A stretch of 64,000 nt of DNA from Megamonas sp. UBA1796 (GTDB taxonomy: Bacteria > Bacillota > Negativicutes > Selenomonadales > Selenomonadaceae), in NCBI GenBank assembly GCA_002319795.1, contig DCFU01000043.1, positions 1 through 64,000 on the forward strand. The letters are read 5' to 3'. Under the pieces are notes generated by a model that saw only the letters and a program-made list of their open reading frames with translations, was not told where the DNA came from and ran no database searches. The position numbers were made by a program, and so were the translations under genes. Position 1 is the stretch's first letter, and the number at the start of each line of letters is the position of its first letter. Below, one piece after another: positions 34,837 through 42,757 of this stretch.

Positions 34837-35732
34837 TGGATGAATATCTAATTGTTAAAATCGCCGGGTTTTCTTCCTTGCAGGATCTTGGCCGTAAAAC
34901 TTATATGTCGTATGGCATTAGCAGTAACGGGGCATTAGATACGTACTCCTATCTTTTAGGTAATGAACTGGTGGGGAATTCTTACCCACAGGCATCTATT
35001 GAGATTACGGCGTTTGATTTTATGATGAGCAGTACAACTGATATTCCAATCTGTATTACAGGTGCACCTGCAGATTTGGCTATAGAGGGGAATCCAATTT
35101 CAAGTGAGCAGAGAGTTGTCCTTCCTGCGGGGAAAATGCTTTCGGTCAAAAAAATACGTGACGGATTACGTGTATATATAGCAATTGGCAGAGAAATAGA
35201 TGTTCCGCAACGGTTAGGCAGCTGTTCATTTGATGCTGTAGGAATGTTAGGAGAACGGTTGCGGAATGGACATAAATTACGTTTGAAGGAATCTAAGATA
35301 TATTATAAACAGATATGTGGCTCGCCTTGGAGCATCGACGTTTGTGATGGTTGTGATGTAGATACTTTCAGGGACTATTTAGAGCAATTTTATGGAACGA
35401 CCTACACTGTTTCAACAGACAGCAATAATGTGGGTATTCGTTTAGGTGGTAAGCCAATTGTGGGCCACAAGCCTACAGAGGTAGTTTCCCGGGGCGTAGC
35501 GGTTGGCTCTATACAAATCGTTCCTTCCGGCAATCCCATTATTCTTTTCAAGGGACGCGGCGGTACGGCTGGATACCCCATCATTGGCGTAGTTGCCTCG
35601 GCGGATTTTGATTTGGTTGGGCAGATGCGGCCAGGTGATGAAGTACATTTTCGTCGGATTTCCCTTGCAGAAGCTGTGAAAAAATATAAAGAAAAATTTG
35701 GCCCATTGAAGCTGGCAAGCTTTATAAAATAA
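34836..35732 (+). CDS. pxpC: 5-oxoprolinase subunit C (KipA family)
   Basis: A 298-residue protein of the allophanate hydrolase subunit 2 type. It has AGFSSLQDLGR-like start, GISSNGALDTYSYLLGN, EITAFD, and SRGVAVGSIQIVPSGNPIILFKGRGGTAGYP, all typical. It completes the PxpABC enzyme. It starts on the last base of pxpB, and the aminotransferase follows after 34 bases. Confidence 0.92.
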   Translation: MDEYLIVKIAGFSSLQDLGRKTYMSYGISSNGALDTYSYLLGNELVGNSYPQASIEITAFDFMMSSTTDIPICITGAPADLAIEGNPISSEQRVVLPAGKMLSVKKIRDGLRVYIAIGREIDVPQRLGSCSFDAVGMLGERLRNGHKLRLKESKIYYKQICGSPWSIDVCDGCDVDTFRDYLEQFYGTTYTVSTDSNNVGIRLGGKPIVGHKPTEVVSRGVAVGSIQIVPSGNPIILFKGRGGTAGYPIIGVVASADFDLVGQMRPGDEVHFRRISLAEAVKKYKEKFGPLKLASFIK

Positions 35733-35766
35733 ATATTATTTTGATTATCAGAGGGGAGATTTTTAT

Positions 35767-36936
35767 ATGGGAAAATCATGTTCAAGCATTGTCCACGCGG
35801 TTCAGGGATCGAGTACAGTAGCAATATCGGATCGTGCCCGTCAACTGCAGCAGGAGGGTGTCAATGTCATCAACCTTGGTAGTGGAGACCCGGATTTTGT
35901 TACACCGCAGTATATTCGGGATGCCGGGATAAAGGCAATTCAGGATGGATTTACGCATTATGTTGATAGTAAAGGAATACCGCAACTCCGCAAAGCGATT
36001 GCAGAAAAATATCATCGGGAGCAGGGAATGAGCTACGATCCGAATAAAGAAATCATCGTCACTGCCAGCGGCAAGGTTGCGTTGTATATTTCACTGAGCG
36101 CAATTGTTGATCCGGGAGATGAGGTTCTGCTCCTTGAGCCTGCATGGGTAAGCTATCGGCCGATTGTCCAGCTGTTACAGGGCGTTCCAGTAGGTGTAAC
36201 CTTGCATGTGGCAGATAATTTTTTGGTTACAGATGAAATCATTGAGAAACATGTTACGAAAAAGACCAAGGCAATCATCGTTAATTCGCCTTCAAATCCA
36301 ACGGGACGTGTTTTATCGGAGAAAGAACTTGCCAGTATTGCTAATATAGCGAAGAAATATGATTTATGGGTACTCACGGACGATATTTATGAGAAAATCG
36401 TTTATGATGGCCGGATACATAAGACTCTGGCTGCGCTGCCAGACATGAAAGAAAGGACAATCGTAGTCAATGGAATGTCGAAAGCATATGCGATGACAGG
36501 CTGGCGTCTGGGCTATCTGGCAGGTCCTGCGGAATTGGTCAGGGAAATCCTGAAGGTACAGCAGCATCTGGTTACTTGTGCAGCGTCCTTCACGCAGATT
36601 GCCGGATTGGCAGCGTTGGCAGGAGGACCGCAGGGAATCAATAATATGGTAGCTGAATATGACAGACGCCGTCAGTTGATTACGACCGCTTTGAATGAAA
36701 TTCCTGGGGTGACATGTCCATTGCCGGAGGGTGCGTTTTACTTTTTCCCCAGGGTAGATTATAAGGACATGAACTCAATGGACTTGGCTAAATATTTATT
36801 GGATTCGGCGCATGTGGCTGTGACGCCGGGGATTGCTTTCGGCGATGCAGGAGAAGGATGTATCCGTCTGACTTATGCAATCTCTTTGGAAAATCTGCAG
36901 GAAGCTGTTCAACGCATAGCTAAGGCACTGAAATAA
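35767..36936 (+). CDS. PLP-dependent class I aminotransferase
   Basis: A 389-residue fold-type I aminotransferase of the aspartate aminotransferase subgroup. The PLP-lysine lies in VNGMSKAYAMTGWRLGY. Earlier, NSPSNPTGRV and LTDDIYEKIVYDG are conserved substrate and cofactor contacts, and the arginine of CIRLTYA binds the substrate carboxylate. In this operon it would convert the amino acid released by PxpABC into its 2-oxo acid, with pyruvate or oxaloacetate as amino acceptor. The exact substrate is unproven. Confidence 0.9.
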   Translation: MGKSCSSIVHAVQGSSTVAISDRARQLQQEGVNVINLGSGDPDFVTPQYIRDAGIKAIQDGFTHYVDSKGIPQLRKAIAEKYHREQGMSYDPNKEIIVTASGKVALYISLSAIVDPGDEVLLLEPAWVSYRPIVQLLQGVPVGVTLHVADNFLVTDEIIEKHVTKKTKAIIVNSPSNPTGRVLSEKELASIANIAKKYDLWVLTDDIYEKIVYDGRIHKTLAALPDMKERTIVVNGMSKAYAMTGWRLGYLAGPAELVREILKVQQHLVTCAASFTQIAGLAALAGGPQGINNMVAEYDRRRQLITTALNEIPGVTCPLPEGAFYFFPRVDYKDMNSMDLAKYLLDSAHVAVTPGIAFGDAGEGCIRLTYAISLENLQEAVQRIAKALK

Positions 36937-36969
36937 GAAAAAGGTGAATAGGAAAGGATTGATGGGAGT

Positions 36970-37647
36970 ATGTCAGACATAGGTTACAGAATATTTAGAA
37001 AAATCAATCGGCCGGCAAAGGATTTGGTTCAGGGATTTGCAGGCATTCCCGTAGCAAATATTGCGGATTGTATGAGCCGCCTGGCTTGTATTGATGCAAG
37101 ATTAAGGCCATTGAATGATGCGCCGCTCTTAGGCACAGCTTTTACTATAAAGACACGTCCGGGAGATAATCTGCTTACACATAAGGCTTTGGAAATGGCT
37201 GAACCTGGTGATGTGCTTGTTATTGCAGCACAAGGCCAACTGGTTAATGCGATTATGGGAGAGCTTATGATCACTTGGGCGCAGCACCGCGGCATCCAAG
37301 GAATCATTATTGATGGTGCTATTCGTGACGTTGCTGCCCTGAGAAAAATGACGATTCCGGTTTATGCAGCAGGTGTTACCCCAAATGGTCCGTATAAGGA
37401 CGGTCCGGGAGAAATCAATGTCCCGGTTTCCTGTGGCGGCATTGCCATCAAGCCGGGAGATATTTTGGTAGGAGATGCAGATAGCGTTGTTGTGATCGAC
37501 CCGCAGGATGCTCCAAAAATCCTGGAGGATGCCAGGGAAGTCCAGAGAAAAGAAGAGGAGTTCCATCGGCAGGTTCTCGACGGTACATGGGATCGGAGGT
37601 GGGTAGACAAGGCGATTGCGGCCAAAGGCTGTGAATATGCGGATTGA
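36970..37647 (+). CDS. RraA-family aldolase/decarboxylase
   Basis: A 225-residue protein of the RraA / 4-hydroxy-4-methyl-2-oxoglutarate aldolase family. The signature DGAIRDVAAL carries the R-D pair that binds substrate and metal, and GPYKDGPGEINVPVSCGG matches catalytic members rather than RNase E regulators. Enzymes of this family split 4-hydroxy-2-oxo acids to pyruvate plus a second oxo acid, or decarboxylate oxaloacetate. Here it lies between the aminotransferase and a permease, so it probably acts on the transaminated product (inference). Confidence 0.85.
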   Translation: MSDIGYRIFRKINRPAKDLVQGFAGIPVANIADCMSRLACIDARLRPLNDAPLLGTAFTIKTRPGDNLLTHKALEMAEPGDVLVIAAQGQLVNAIMGELMITWAQHRGIQGIIIDGAIRDVAALRKMTIPVYAAGVTPNGPYKDGPGEINVPVSCGGIAIKPGDILVGDADSVVVIDPQDAPKILEDAREVQRKEEEFHRQVLDGTWDRRWVDKAIAAKGCEYAD

Positions 37648-37708
37648 ATGACAGATACTCAAAATATTGTCGAATCGTATAATAGTATAAAGGAGGATCA
37701 AGGCTATA

Positions 37709-39088
37709 ATGAAAGGTAAAGGTGTCAGTAATATAGGTGCCCGAATGGATCGTTTGCCTATTGCAAAGTGGCATTACAACATTTTGATTCTTATGGGTTT
37801 GGGATTATTTGTTGACGGGTTTGATAACTACATGGGCGGTATAGTCCTATCTGCTTTGGTGCAGTCAGGCTGGTCAAATAACTATCTCAATGCTACATTT
37901 GCTTCCGTCACTATGGGCGGTCTTTTCCTTGGTTCGTTATTCGCAGGTTTTGCCGGAGATCATCTGGGCAGAAAATTTGCTTACCAGCTCAATCTTTTAA
38001 TCTTCGGTGTTGCTGCGATTGCAGCCAGCTTTTCCACAGATATGACTATGCTGATTGCACTGCGTGGTGTTATGGGTATTGGCCTGGGGGCTGAACTTGT
38101 GGTTGGTTTCGGTACCTTCCCTGAATTTGTACCAGCGCGGATACGTGGGAGATGGGTGTCTTTTTTATCCCTTGTGGCGAATGTTGCACCTCCGATAGCT
38201 ATTGTCGTTGCTTATTTAGTAATACCTATTTTCAGTTGGCGGGCAATGTTTCTTATTGGTGGCGTGTTTGCCTTGATTGTATGGGTGTTGCGGCATAATC
38301 TGCCAGAATCGCCAAGATGGTATGATGCGCATGGCGAGTATGAAAAAGCAGATAAATTGCTTACAGAAGTAGAAAAAAAGATCGAACTCGAAAAAGGCAT
38401 TCAACTGCCGCCTGTCCCGGAAACTGGAATACAGTCCCAGTCTGCCGAAGTCAATGAGATAAAACAGGTTTCTTTTTGGGATTTGTTTCATGGAATATTG
38501 CTCAAGAGAACCATTGTGGCCTCGGCGCTGCTCATTGGTATGAACACGATTGTTTATACGGTCATCAACTGGGTGCCGACAATTTTCGTGCAGAATGGTA
38601 TAAGTGTTACCAAATCGACTGGAATGATGGCTCTGATTATGTTTGGCGCACCGTTGGGCGTATTTATTTCTTCTCAGGTTGTTGATAGATTTCCACGAAA
38701 GAAAATGGCAATTGTACTTTTGATTGCTATAGGCTTGCTCGGGTATTTTTATTCTCTCCAACGTTCGGAAACTGCGATTGTTGCTGTAGGCTTCACGCTT
38801 ACTGTGGTGAATTATATCTTTACCTGTTTTGCGTGTTCCGTCTATGTTCCTGAACTCTGGCCTACAGAGTCACGTCTCAGAGGCATGGGGCTGGCAAATG
38901 CAGTCGGCAGGGTTTCAGCGGTTGCTTCGCCGTTTGGTGTAGCCTGGCTTTTATCAAATTATGGCCCTACGGCTGTATTCATCGGTCTTGCGGCAGTGCT
39001 GATTTTGATTGCCTTTATTATTGCTGCTATGGGAATTGAAACGAGAAAGAAGACCCTTGAGGAAATTGGTACGGAAATGGATCGTTGA
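37709..39088 (+). CDS. MFS permease (organic acid/aromatic acid:H+ symporter type)
   Basis: A 459-residue protein with 12 predicted membrane helices. The loop 2-3 motif GFAGDHLGRKFAYQ is the MFS motif A, and the N-terminal GLGLFVDGFDNYMGG is typical of the sugar/aromatic-acid symporter group. A central cytoplasmic loop (about 210-250) is charged. It lies within the pxp operon with AGGAGG-type site and is likely the uptake system for the catabolised compound. Confidence 0.85.
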   Translation: MKGKGVSNIGARMDRLPIAKWHYNILILMGLGLFVDGFDNYMGGIVLSALVQSGWSNNYLNATFASVTMGGLFLGSLFAGFAGDHLGRKFAYQLNLLIFGVAAIAASFSTDMTMLIALRGVMGIGLGAELVVGFGTFPEFVPARIRGRWVSFLSLVANVAPPIAIVVAYLVIPIFSWRAMFLIGGVFALIVWVLRHNLPESPRWYDAHGEYEKADKLLTEVEKKIELEKGIQLPPVPETGIQSQSAEVNEIKQVSFWDLFHGILLKRTIVASALLIGMNTIVYTVINWVPTIFVQNGISVTKSTGMMALIMFGAPLGVFISSQVVDRFPRKKMAIVLLIAIGLLGYFYSLQRSETAIVAVGFTLTVVNYIFTCFACSVYVPELWPTESRLRGMGLANAVGRVSAVASPFGVAWLLSNYGPTAVFIGLAAVLILIAFIIAAMGIETRKKTLEEIGTEMDR

Positions 39089-39119
39089 TCAGGACTTATT
39101 TGCTGTAATGAGGATAGCA

Positions 39120-39159
39120 AAATACTGTATGCTCCTCCCTTTATAAGCATACAGTATTT
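39120..39159 (+). repeat. 13-bp inverted repeat between permease and dehydrogenase genes
   Basis: AAATACTGTATGC and GCATACAGTATTT form a perfect stem with a 14-base loop just before the dehydrogenase ribosome site. No T-run follows, so it is more likely an mRNA-stability or processing hairpin than a terminator. Confidence 0.55.
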
Positions 39160-39177
39160 GCAAAAAGGAGAAAAAAT

Positions 39178-40152
39178 ATGCAGGCAGTTGTATTGGATGG
39201 ATATACCCTGAATCCCGGGGATTTATCATGGGATAAGCTTGAAAAACTTTGCAAGACTACAATTTATGACCGTACCGCCTATAATCTTAGTGGCTTGGAT
39301 GAAATTGTCCAAAGGGCGATGGGAGCAGACGTTATTTTTACCAATAAGACACCACTTCCAGCGGAAGCATTGGCGAAGTTGCCAAATTTGAAATATATTG
39401 GTGTATTAGCTACAGGTTATAATGTGGTAGATGTAAAAGCGGCGGCAGAGCGGGGAATCGTGGTGACAAATATCCCAACGTATGGTACGGAATCGGTATC
39501 GCAGATGGCAATTGCTTTGCTCTTGGAACTGTGCCATCATATTGGGTTACATGATGAAGCTGTGAAAAAAGGGGAATGGAGCAGAAATCAGGATTGGTGC
39601 TTTTGGAAATCTCCCTTGGTAGAGCTGTCAGGCAAAACGATGGGCATCATCGGACTCGGCAGAATCGGCAGGGCTACGGCCAGGATTGCCCAGGCGTTAG
39701 GCATGAAGATTGCCGCTTTTGACAGCTATCAGGATAAAACACTGGAGTGTGCATCCTTGCACTATACGACACTTGATGAGCTTTTTGCAGAATCTGATGT
39801 TATCGTTCTGCACTGTCCATTGTTTGAGGATACAAAAGGTATTATCAACAAACAAAATATTGCAAAGATGAAAACAGGTGTTAGGATCATCAATAATTCC
39901 CGAGGACCCCTTATAATAGAAGAGGATCTGGCAGCAGCTTTGAACAATGGCGAGGTGAGTGGCGCAGCGCTGGATGTTGTTTCCACAGAACCTATCCAGG
40001 AAGATAATCCTTTGCTGAGAGCTAAAAACTGCATTCTTACACCGCATATTTCGTGGGCACCCGTAGAGGCCCGGCAGCGCTTGCTGGACATAGCTATCGA
40101 TAATCTGCAAAAATATATAGAAGGCAGTCCGATTAATGTAGTAAATAAATAG
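39178..40152 (+). CDS. D-2-hydroxyacid dehydrogenase
   Basis: A 324-residue NAD(P)-dependent reductase. The dinucleotide fold is GIIGLGRIGRATARIAQALG. The catalytic triad is visible as the arginine of NNSRGPLI, the glutamate of VVSTEP and the histidine of TPHISW. The family includes glycerate dehydrogenase and glyoxylate/hydroxypyruvate reductase. As the last gene of the pxp operon it could reduce a 2-oxo acid released by the RraA-type aldolase (glyoxylate or pyruvate), regenerating NAD+. A large terminator follows. Confidence 0.88.
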   Translation: MQAVVLDGYTLNPGDLSWDKLEKLCKTTIYDRTAYNLSGLDEIVQRAMGADVIFTNKTPLPAEALAKLPNLKYIGVLATGYNVVDVKAAAERGIVVTNIPTYGTESVSQMAIALLLELCHHIGLHDEAVKKGEWSRNQDWCFWKSPLVELSGKTMGIIGLGRIGRATARIAQALGMKIAAFDSYQDKTLECASLHYTTLDELFAESDVIVLHCPLFEDTKGIINKQNIAKMKTGVRIINNSRGPLIIEEDLAAALNNGEVSGAALDVVSTEPIQEDNPLLRAKNCILTPHISWAPVEARQRLLDIAIDNLQKYIEGSPINVVNK

Positions 40153-40165
40153 ATAGATACAAATA

Positions 40166-40222
40166 AAACCCGTCTGGCAAAGAAGATCATTTTAAATGAT
40201 GTTCTTTGCCAGACGGGTTTTT
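40166..40222. terminator. Bidirectional terminator at the end of the pxp operon
   Basis: AAAACCCGTCTGGCAAAGAA pairs with TTCTTTGCCAGACGGGTTTT around a 17-base loop that contains an ATCATT/AATGAT inner stem. It also faces the convergent antitoxin-like gene. Confidence 0.9.
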
Positions 40223-40238
40223 GCTTACAGAATCCAGT

Positions 40239-40415
40239 TTATTTTTTTCCAGCAAGAAATAATTTTTTTTGTATTTCGTTAAAGGCATCCAGAGACATAA
40301 GTACGACATCCTTATGGTTTGCACGCTGTATGATGAAGGTTTCTTTCTCATCGTTGGCGCGTTCGGCTATACAAGTGAATTCCTTTAGTAAGCTTGCAGA
40401 AGTAATAGCAATCAT
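40239..40415 (-). CDS. Small Phd/YefM-like antitoxin protein
   Basis: This 58-residue gene reads MIAITSASLLKEF, then TFIIQRANHKDVVLMSLDAF and ends LFLAGKK. The pattern (short N-terminal strand, S/A-x-x-x-x-F helix, then VVLMSLDAFNEI) is that of the Phd/YefM DNA-binding antitoxin domain. AAAGGAG lies before the ATG. No RelE/Doc/PIN-like toxin is recognisable next to it; the upstream neighbour is an unknown 75-residue protein. It could be an orphan regulator or half of an uncharacterised pair. Confidence 0.6.
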   Translation of the reverse strand: MIAITSASLLKEFTCIAERANDEKETFIIQRANHKDVVLMSLDAFNEIQKKLFLAGKK

Positions 40416-40444
40416 AAGGGATGCTCCTTTCAGTGGGAAATTAT

Positions 40445-40672
40445 TCAGCAGGAGGATGCACCCAGCAGAGGATGCTTTGCCGGCTTCAGGCTGCGTACAC
40501 GGATAAGGCGCATAGCTTCCGCAAGAACAATATCTTCACGCAGTCCATCGGCTTCGTAGACGCAAAGCGGCTCGGCTAAACCGAACTCACTGGCTGGCAT
40601 GTAGACATATTCATTGTTTATTGTATCACCGTAGATAATGCCGGATTTTATTTCAGATTGTATAATACTCAT
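40445..40672 (-). CDS. Small protein of unknown function
   Basis: A 75-residue soluble protein with no recognised domain. It contains acidic stretches and a basic LIRVRSLKPAKHP segment near the C-terminus. GGAGGT precedes the ATG. The Phd/YefM-like gene follows 29 bases after its stop and CorA precedes it by 15 bases, so the three likely form one transcript. Confidence 0.6.
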   Translation of the reverse strand: MSIIQSEIKSGIIYGDTINNEYVYMPASEFGLAEPLCVYEADGLREDIVLAEAMRLIRVRSLKPAKHPLLGASSC

Positions 40673-40687
40673 TGTGCAACCTCCAAA

Positions 40688-41641
40688 TCAAAACATGTGC
40701 CTTCGCCAAAGAATATACGCAGAACTTCCGGCAATAAGCATGGCAATAATGCATACATAGAGAAAGGCATAGGGTTCGTCAGCAAAAGGGATAGGGACAT
40801 TCATGCCAAAAAAGCTGGATATTACAGTTGGAATTGCGAGTATAATTGTCATGGCTGCCAAAAACTTCATAACAAGGTTCTGATTATTGGAGATGATAGA
40901 GGAAAATGTATCCGCCAGCCGTGCGAGAATCTTGCTGTACATCTCAACCATTTCACGTGCCTGCTTGTTTTCAATGATGACATCCTCAAGCAAGTCTTCA
41001 TCTTCTTCATACATTTTTAACACCGGCTGCACAGCCGGATTCGAACGTAGCCGCAACAGTTTATCAAGTACAGCTCCGTTTGAACGAAGAGCTGCATTGA
41101 AATATGTCAGGCCCTTTTGCAGTTCTAAAAGCCGCAGAATTTCCCTGTTTTGCATCGAATGGCGCAGCCGGAGCTCAACTTCATCGGAAATTTTGCTGAT
41201 TTGCCGCAGATAACGCAGATAAAACGTTGCGGATTTATAGAGAATCTGGAACAAAAAACGCGTTTTTTTGAATGTGCGGAAGAGCTTGGAGGTCTGATCG
41301 TTGAATTCGGAGATAACAGGAGTTTCTTCCAGACATACCGTGATAATGTATTCTTTCGTGACGATGATAGCAAGCGGCAGTGTGTCATAGCTGTCATGGC
41401 CACGCATTACAGGCACATTTGTCAGTATCATAATGGAATCGTCTTCTACGTCGGTATGGGAGCGCTCTTCATCATCCAGTGCGGAGCGTAAAAAGTCCGG
41501 CTCAACCTCTGTGAGATTACTGACCACCTTCAGCTCATAGGGGGTAGGGTCAATGATATTGATCCAAGCTCCTTTTTCCAGTGTCTTTAAGGTAAGCTCC
41601 TGAAGAGGGCCGCTTTCCATAGATTTATAAATTTTCAACAT
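40688..41641 (-). CDS. corA: CorA-family divalent metal (Mg2+) transporter
   Basis: A 317-residue protein with a long cytoplasmic N-terminal funnel rich in helices and two C-terminal membrane helices. The pore signature GMN occurs in SFFGMNVPIPF. The C-terminus is short and basic (WRRHMF). CorA pentamers admit Mg2+, Co2+ or Ni2+. The ribosome site is buried in a hairpin within a leader of about 185 bases, suggesting translational control. Confidence 0.9.
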   Translation of the reverse strand: MLKIYKSMESGPLQELTLKTLEKGAWINIIDPTPYELKVVSNLTEVEPDFLRSALDDEERSHTDVEDDSIMILTNVPVMRGHDSYDTLPLAIIVTKEYIITVCLEETPVISEFNDQTSKLFRTFKKTRFLFQILYKSATFYLRYLRQISKISDEVELRLRHSMQNREILRLLELQKGLTYFNAALRSNGAVLDKLLRLRSNPAVQPVLKMYEEDEDLLEDVIIENKQAREMVEMYSKILARLADTFSSIISNNQNLVMKFLAAMTIILAIPTVISSFFGMNVPIPFADEPYAFLYVCIIAMLIAGSSAYILWRRHMF

Positions 41642-41644
41642 TTA

Positions 41645-41678
41645 GGTGGATAGCTCCTTTCGGGTATGGAGATCCACC
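41645..41678 (-). promoter_or_regulatory. Ribosome-site-sequestering hairpin before corA
   Basis: On the reverse strand GGTGGAT-CTCC pairs with GGAG-ATCCACC, so the AGGAG Shine-Dalgarno sits in the 3' arm. The structure ends four bases from the ATG. Confidence 0.6.
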
Positions 41679-42010
41679 AGTTAGTTTACTTGTTTTTTAT
41701 CATCCTTATATAAACAGGAAAGGAAAATGGTAAAATCTCCGGATATTTTTTTGTCGTTTTCATAGACCGCGAACTAGGGTGGTCTGCGTCCATTATCCTC
41801 ACCAGCCTTTATATTGCTTTATTTACGTTTTCCATTTTACTACTTTTCATGGCATTTTGTCTACAATTGCCTGCAATTTATTTGCGGCAGCCTATAGACG
41901 GTAATTCTAAAAGCATAAATGAAACAGGTAGAAATGTAATACATCATTCTATGTTTCTATAATAATAAAGCATAATACAGACAAATACTATAATAAAAAG
42001 AGCCATAAAT
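41679..42010. other. corA leader and intergenic region
   Basis: Reverse-strand promoter elements TAGACA-N18-TAAAAT (41863-41834) would give a leader of about 185 bases for corA. Inside it, AGACC/GGTCT forms a hairpin around 41765-41790. The sequence does not match M-box, yybP-ykoY or c-di-GMP riboswitch consensus as far as I can tell. Bases 41870-42010 are AT-rich and show no gene. Confidence 0.45.
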
Positions 42011-42040
42011 TTGACAGAACCAAGGTAGTCGTGGTATATT
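42011..42040 (+). promoter_or_regulatory. Promoter of tmRNA gene
   Basis: TTGACA, 18 bases and TATATT end 21 bases before the mature tmRNA 5' end. Confidence 0.8.
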
Positions 42041-42060
42041 ATAGAAGATAATAAGCATCA

Positions 42061-42411
42061 GGGGACGCAAAGGTTTCGACGGGGGTAGCTGGTGCATAGG
42101 TAGCGAGTCGGGGGGTCATCAACCCGTTAGTAAGGTGAAAAACTTTTATAAATATAAAAGCTAACGATAATTACGCTTTAGCAGCTTAATGCTAACCTCT
42201 TTCCGTCTTTTTCCTGCAGGGATAGAAAAGAGGCAAATTGCGGGATACCTTATAGCCAATTCTCGGAGGCTTTGAGGGAACTTTATCGAGATCGGATTGC
42301 ATGAGCTTGTTTGCGGGCGCTTGAAATCCTAGATTAAAGCGTGAACTTTGCTCGAAGAAGCCTGTGAAACAATGCTTTCGGACAGGAGTTCGATTCTCCT
42401 CGTCTCCACCA
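42061..42411 (+). ncRNA. ssrA: tmRNA
   Basis: The 5' end GGGGACGCAAAGGTTTCGACG and 3' end GTTCGATTCTCCTCGTCTCCACCA form the tRNA-Ala-like acceptor and T-arm, with the acceptor stem GGGGACG/CGTCTCC. The resume codon GCT at 42160 opens a tag reading frame ANDNYALAA ending TAA at 42187-42189. It rescues stalled ribosomes and tags the incomplete protein for proteolysis. Confidence 0.97.
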
Positions 42412-42469
42412 TAATATCTAATATTCGAACTCTAAATAACCTGAGGGATACGGTTATGCGGTTCAATGG

Positions 42470-42496
42470 AATCCGATCTTTTGAGATCGGATTTTT
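42470..42496 (+). terminator. Terminator downstream of ssrA
   Basis: AATCCGATCT and AGATCGGATT form a 10-bp perfect stem with loop TTTG, followed by TTT. Confidence 0.85.
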
Positions 42497-42574
42497 CAGC
42501 TGGCTGATTTCATTATACAAGCAAAGGTACCGGAATGTGTCAAGTAAATTTCGTTGTATATTCTGCTGAGTATA

Positions 42575-42607
42575 TTGTTAACCTGATAAAACACTCCAGG
42601 TTAACTG
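42575..42607. promoter_or_regulatory. Inverted repeat resembling a BirA operator upstream of GH130 gene
   Basis: TTGTTAACC, 15 bases, GGTTAACTG. The inner arms GTTAACCTG/CAGGTTAAC are a 9-bp perfect repeat. The form matches the BirA half-site pattern of Firmicutes, but no biotin gene follows. It may be the operator of another regulator controlling the glycan cluster. Confidence 0.5.
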
Positions 42608-42757
42608 TGATAAAAATGGTATTCAATTATATATGTGTTGCCAAACGCCGAAACTATTTTGGCTGGTATGTCATAGATACTGGTATCCCCGTTATCTGTG
42701 TGCACCACGAGAAATAGTGCTGAGGCGTTTCTTTATTCTGCAGGAGGAATGAAACGT

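Noticed and set aside
41757..41830. c-di-GMP-I riboswitch, because GGACGCAGACC resembles GGGACGCAAAGCC
   Set aside because: The partner arm (CACAGGGCAAACC-like) is missing, so the similarity is probably chance.
41645..41863. M-box riboswitch for corA
   Set aside because: Only a short GGTGAGG stretch matches; the required downstream loops (GACGC-AATGGGTC region) are not found.
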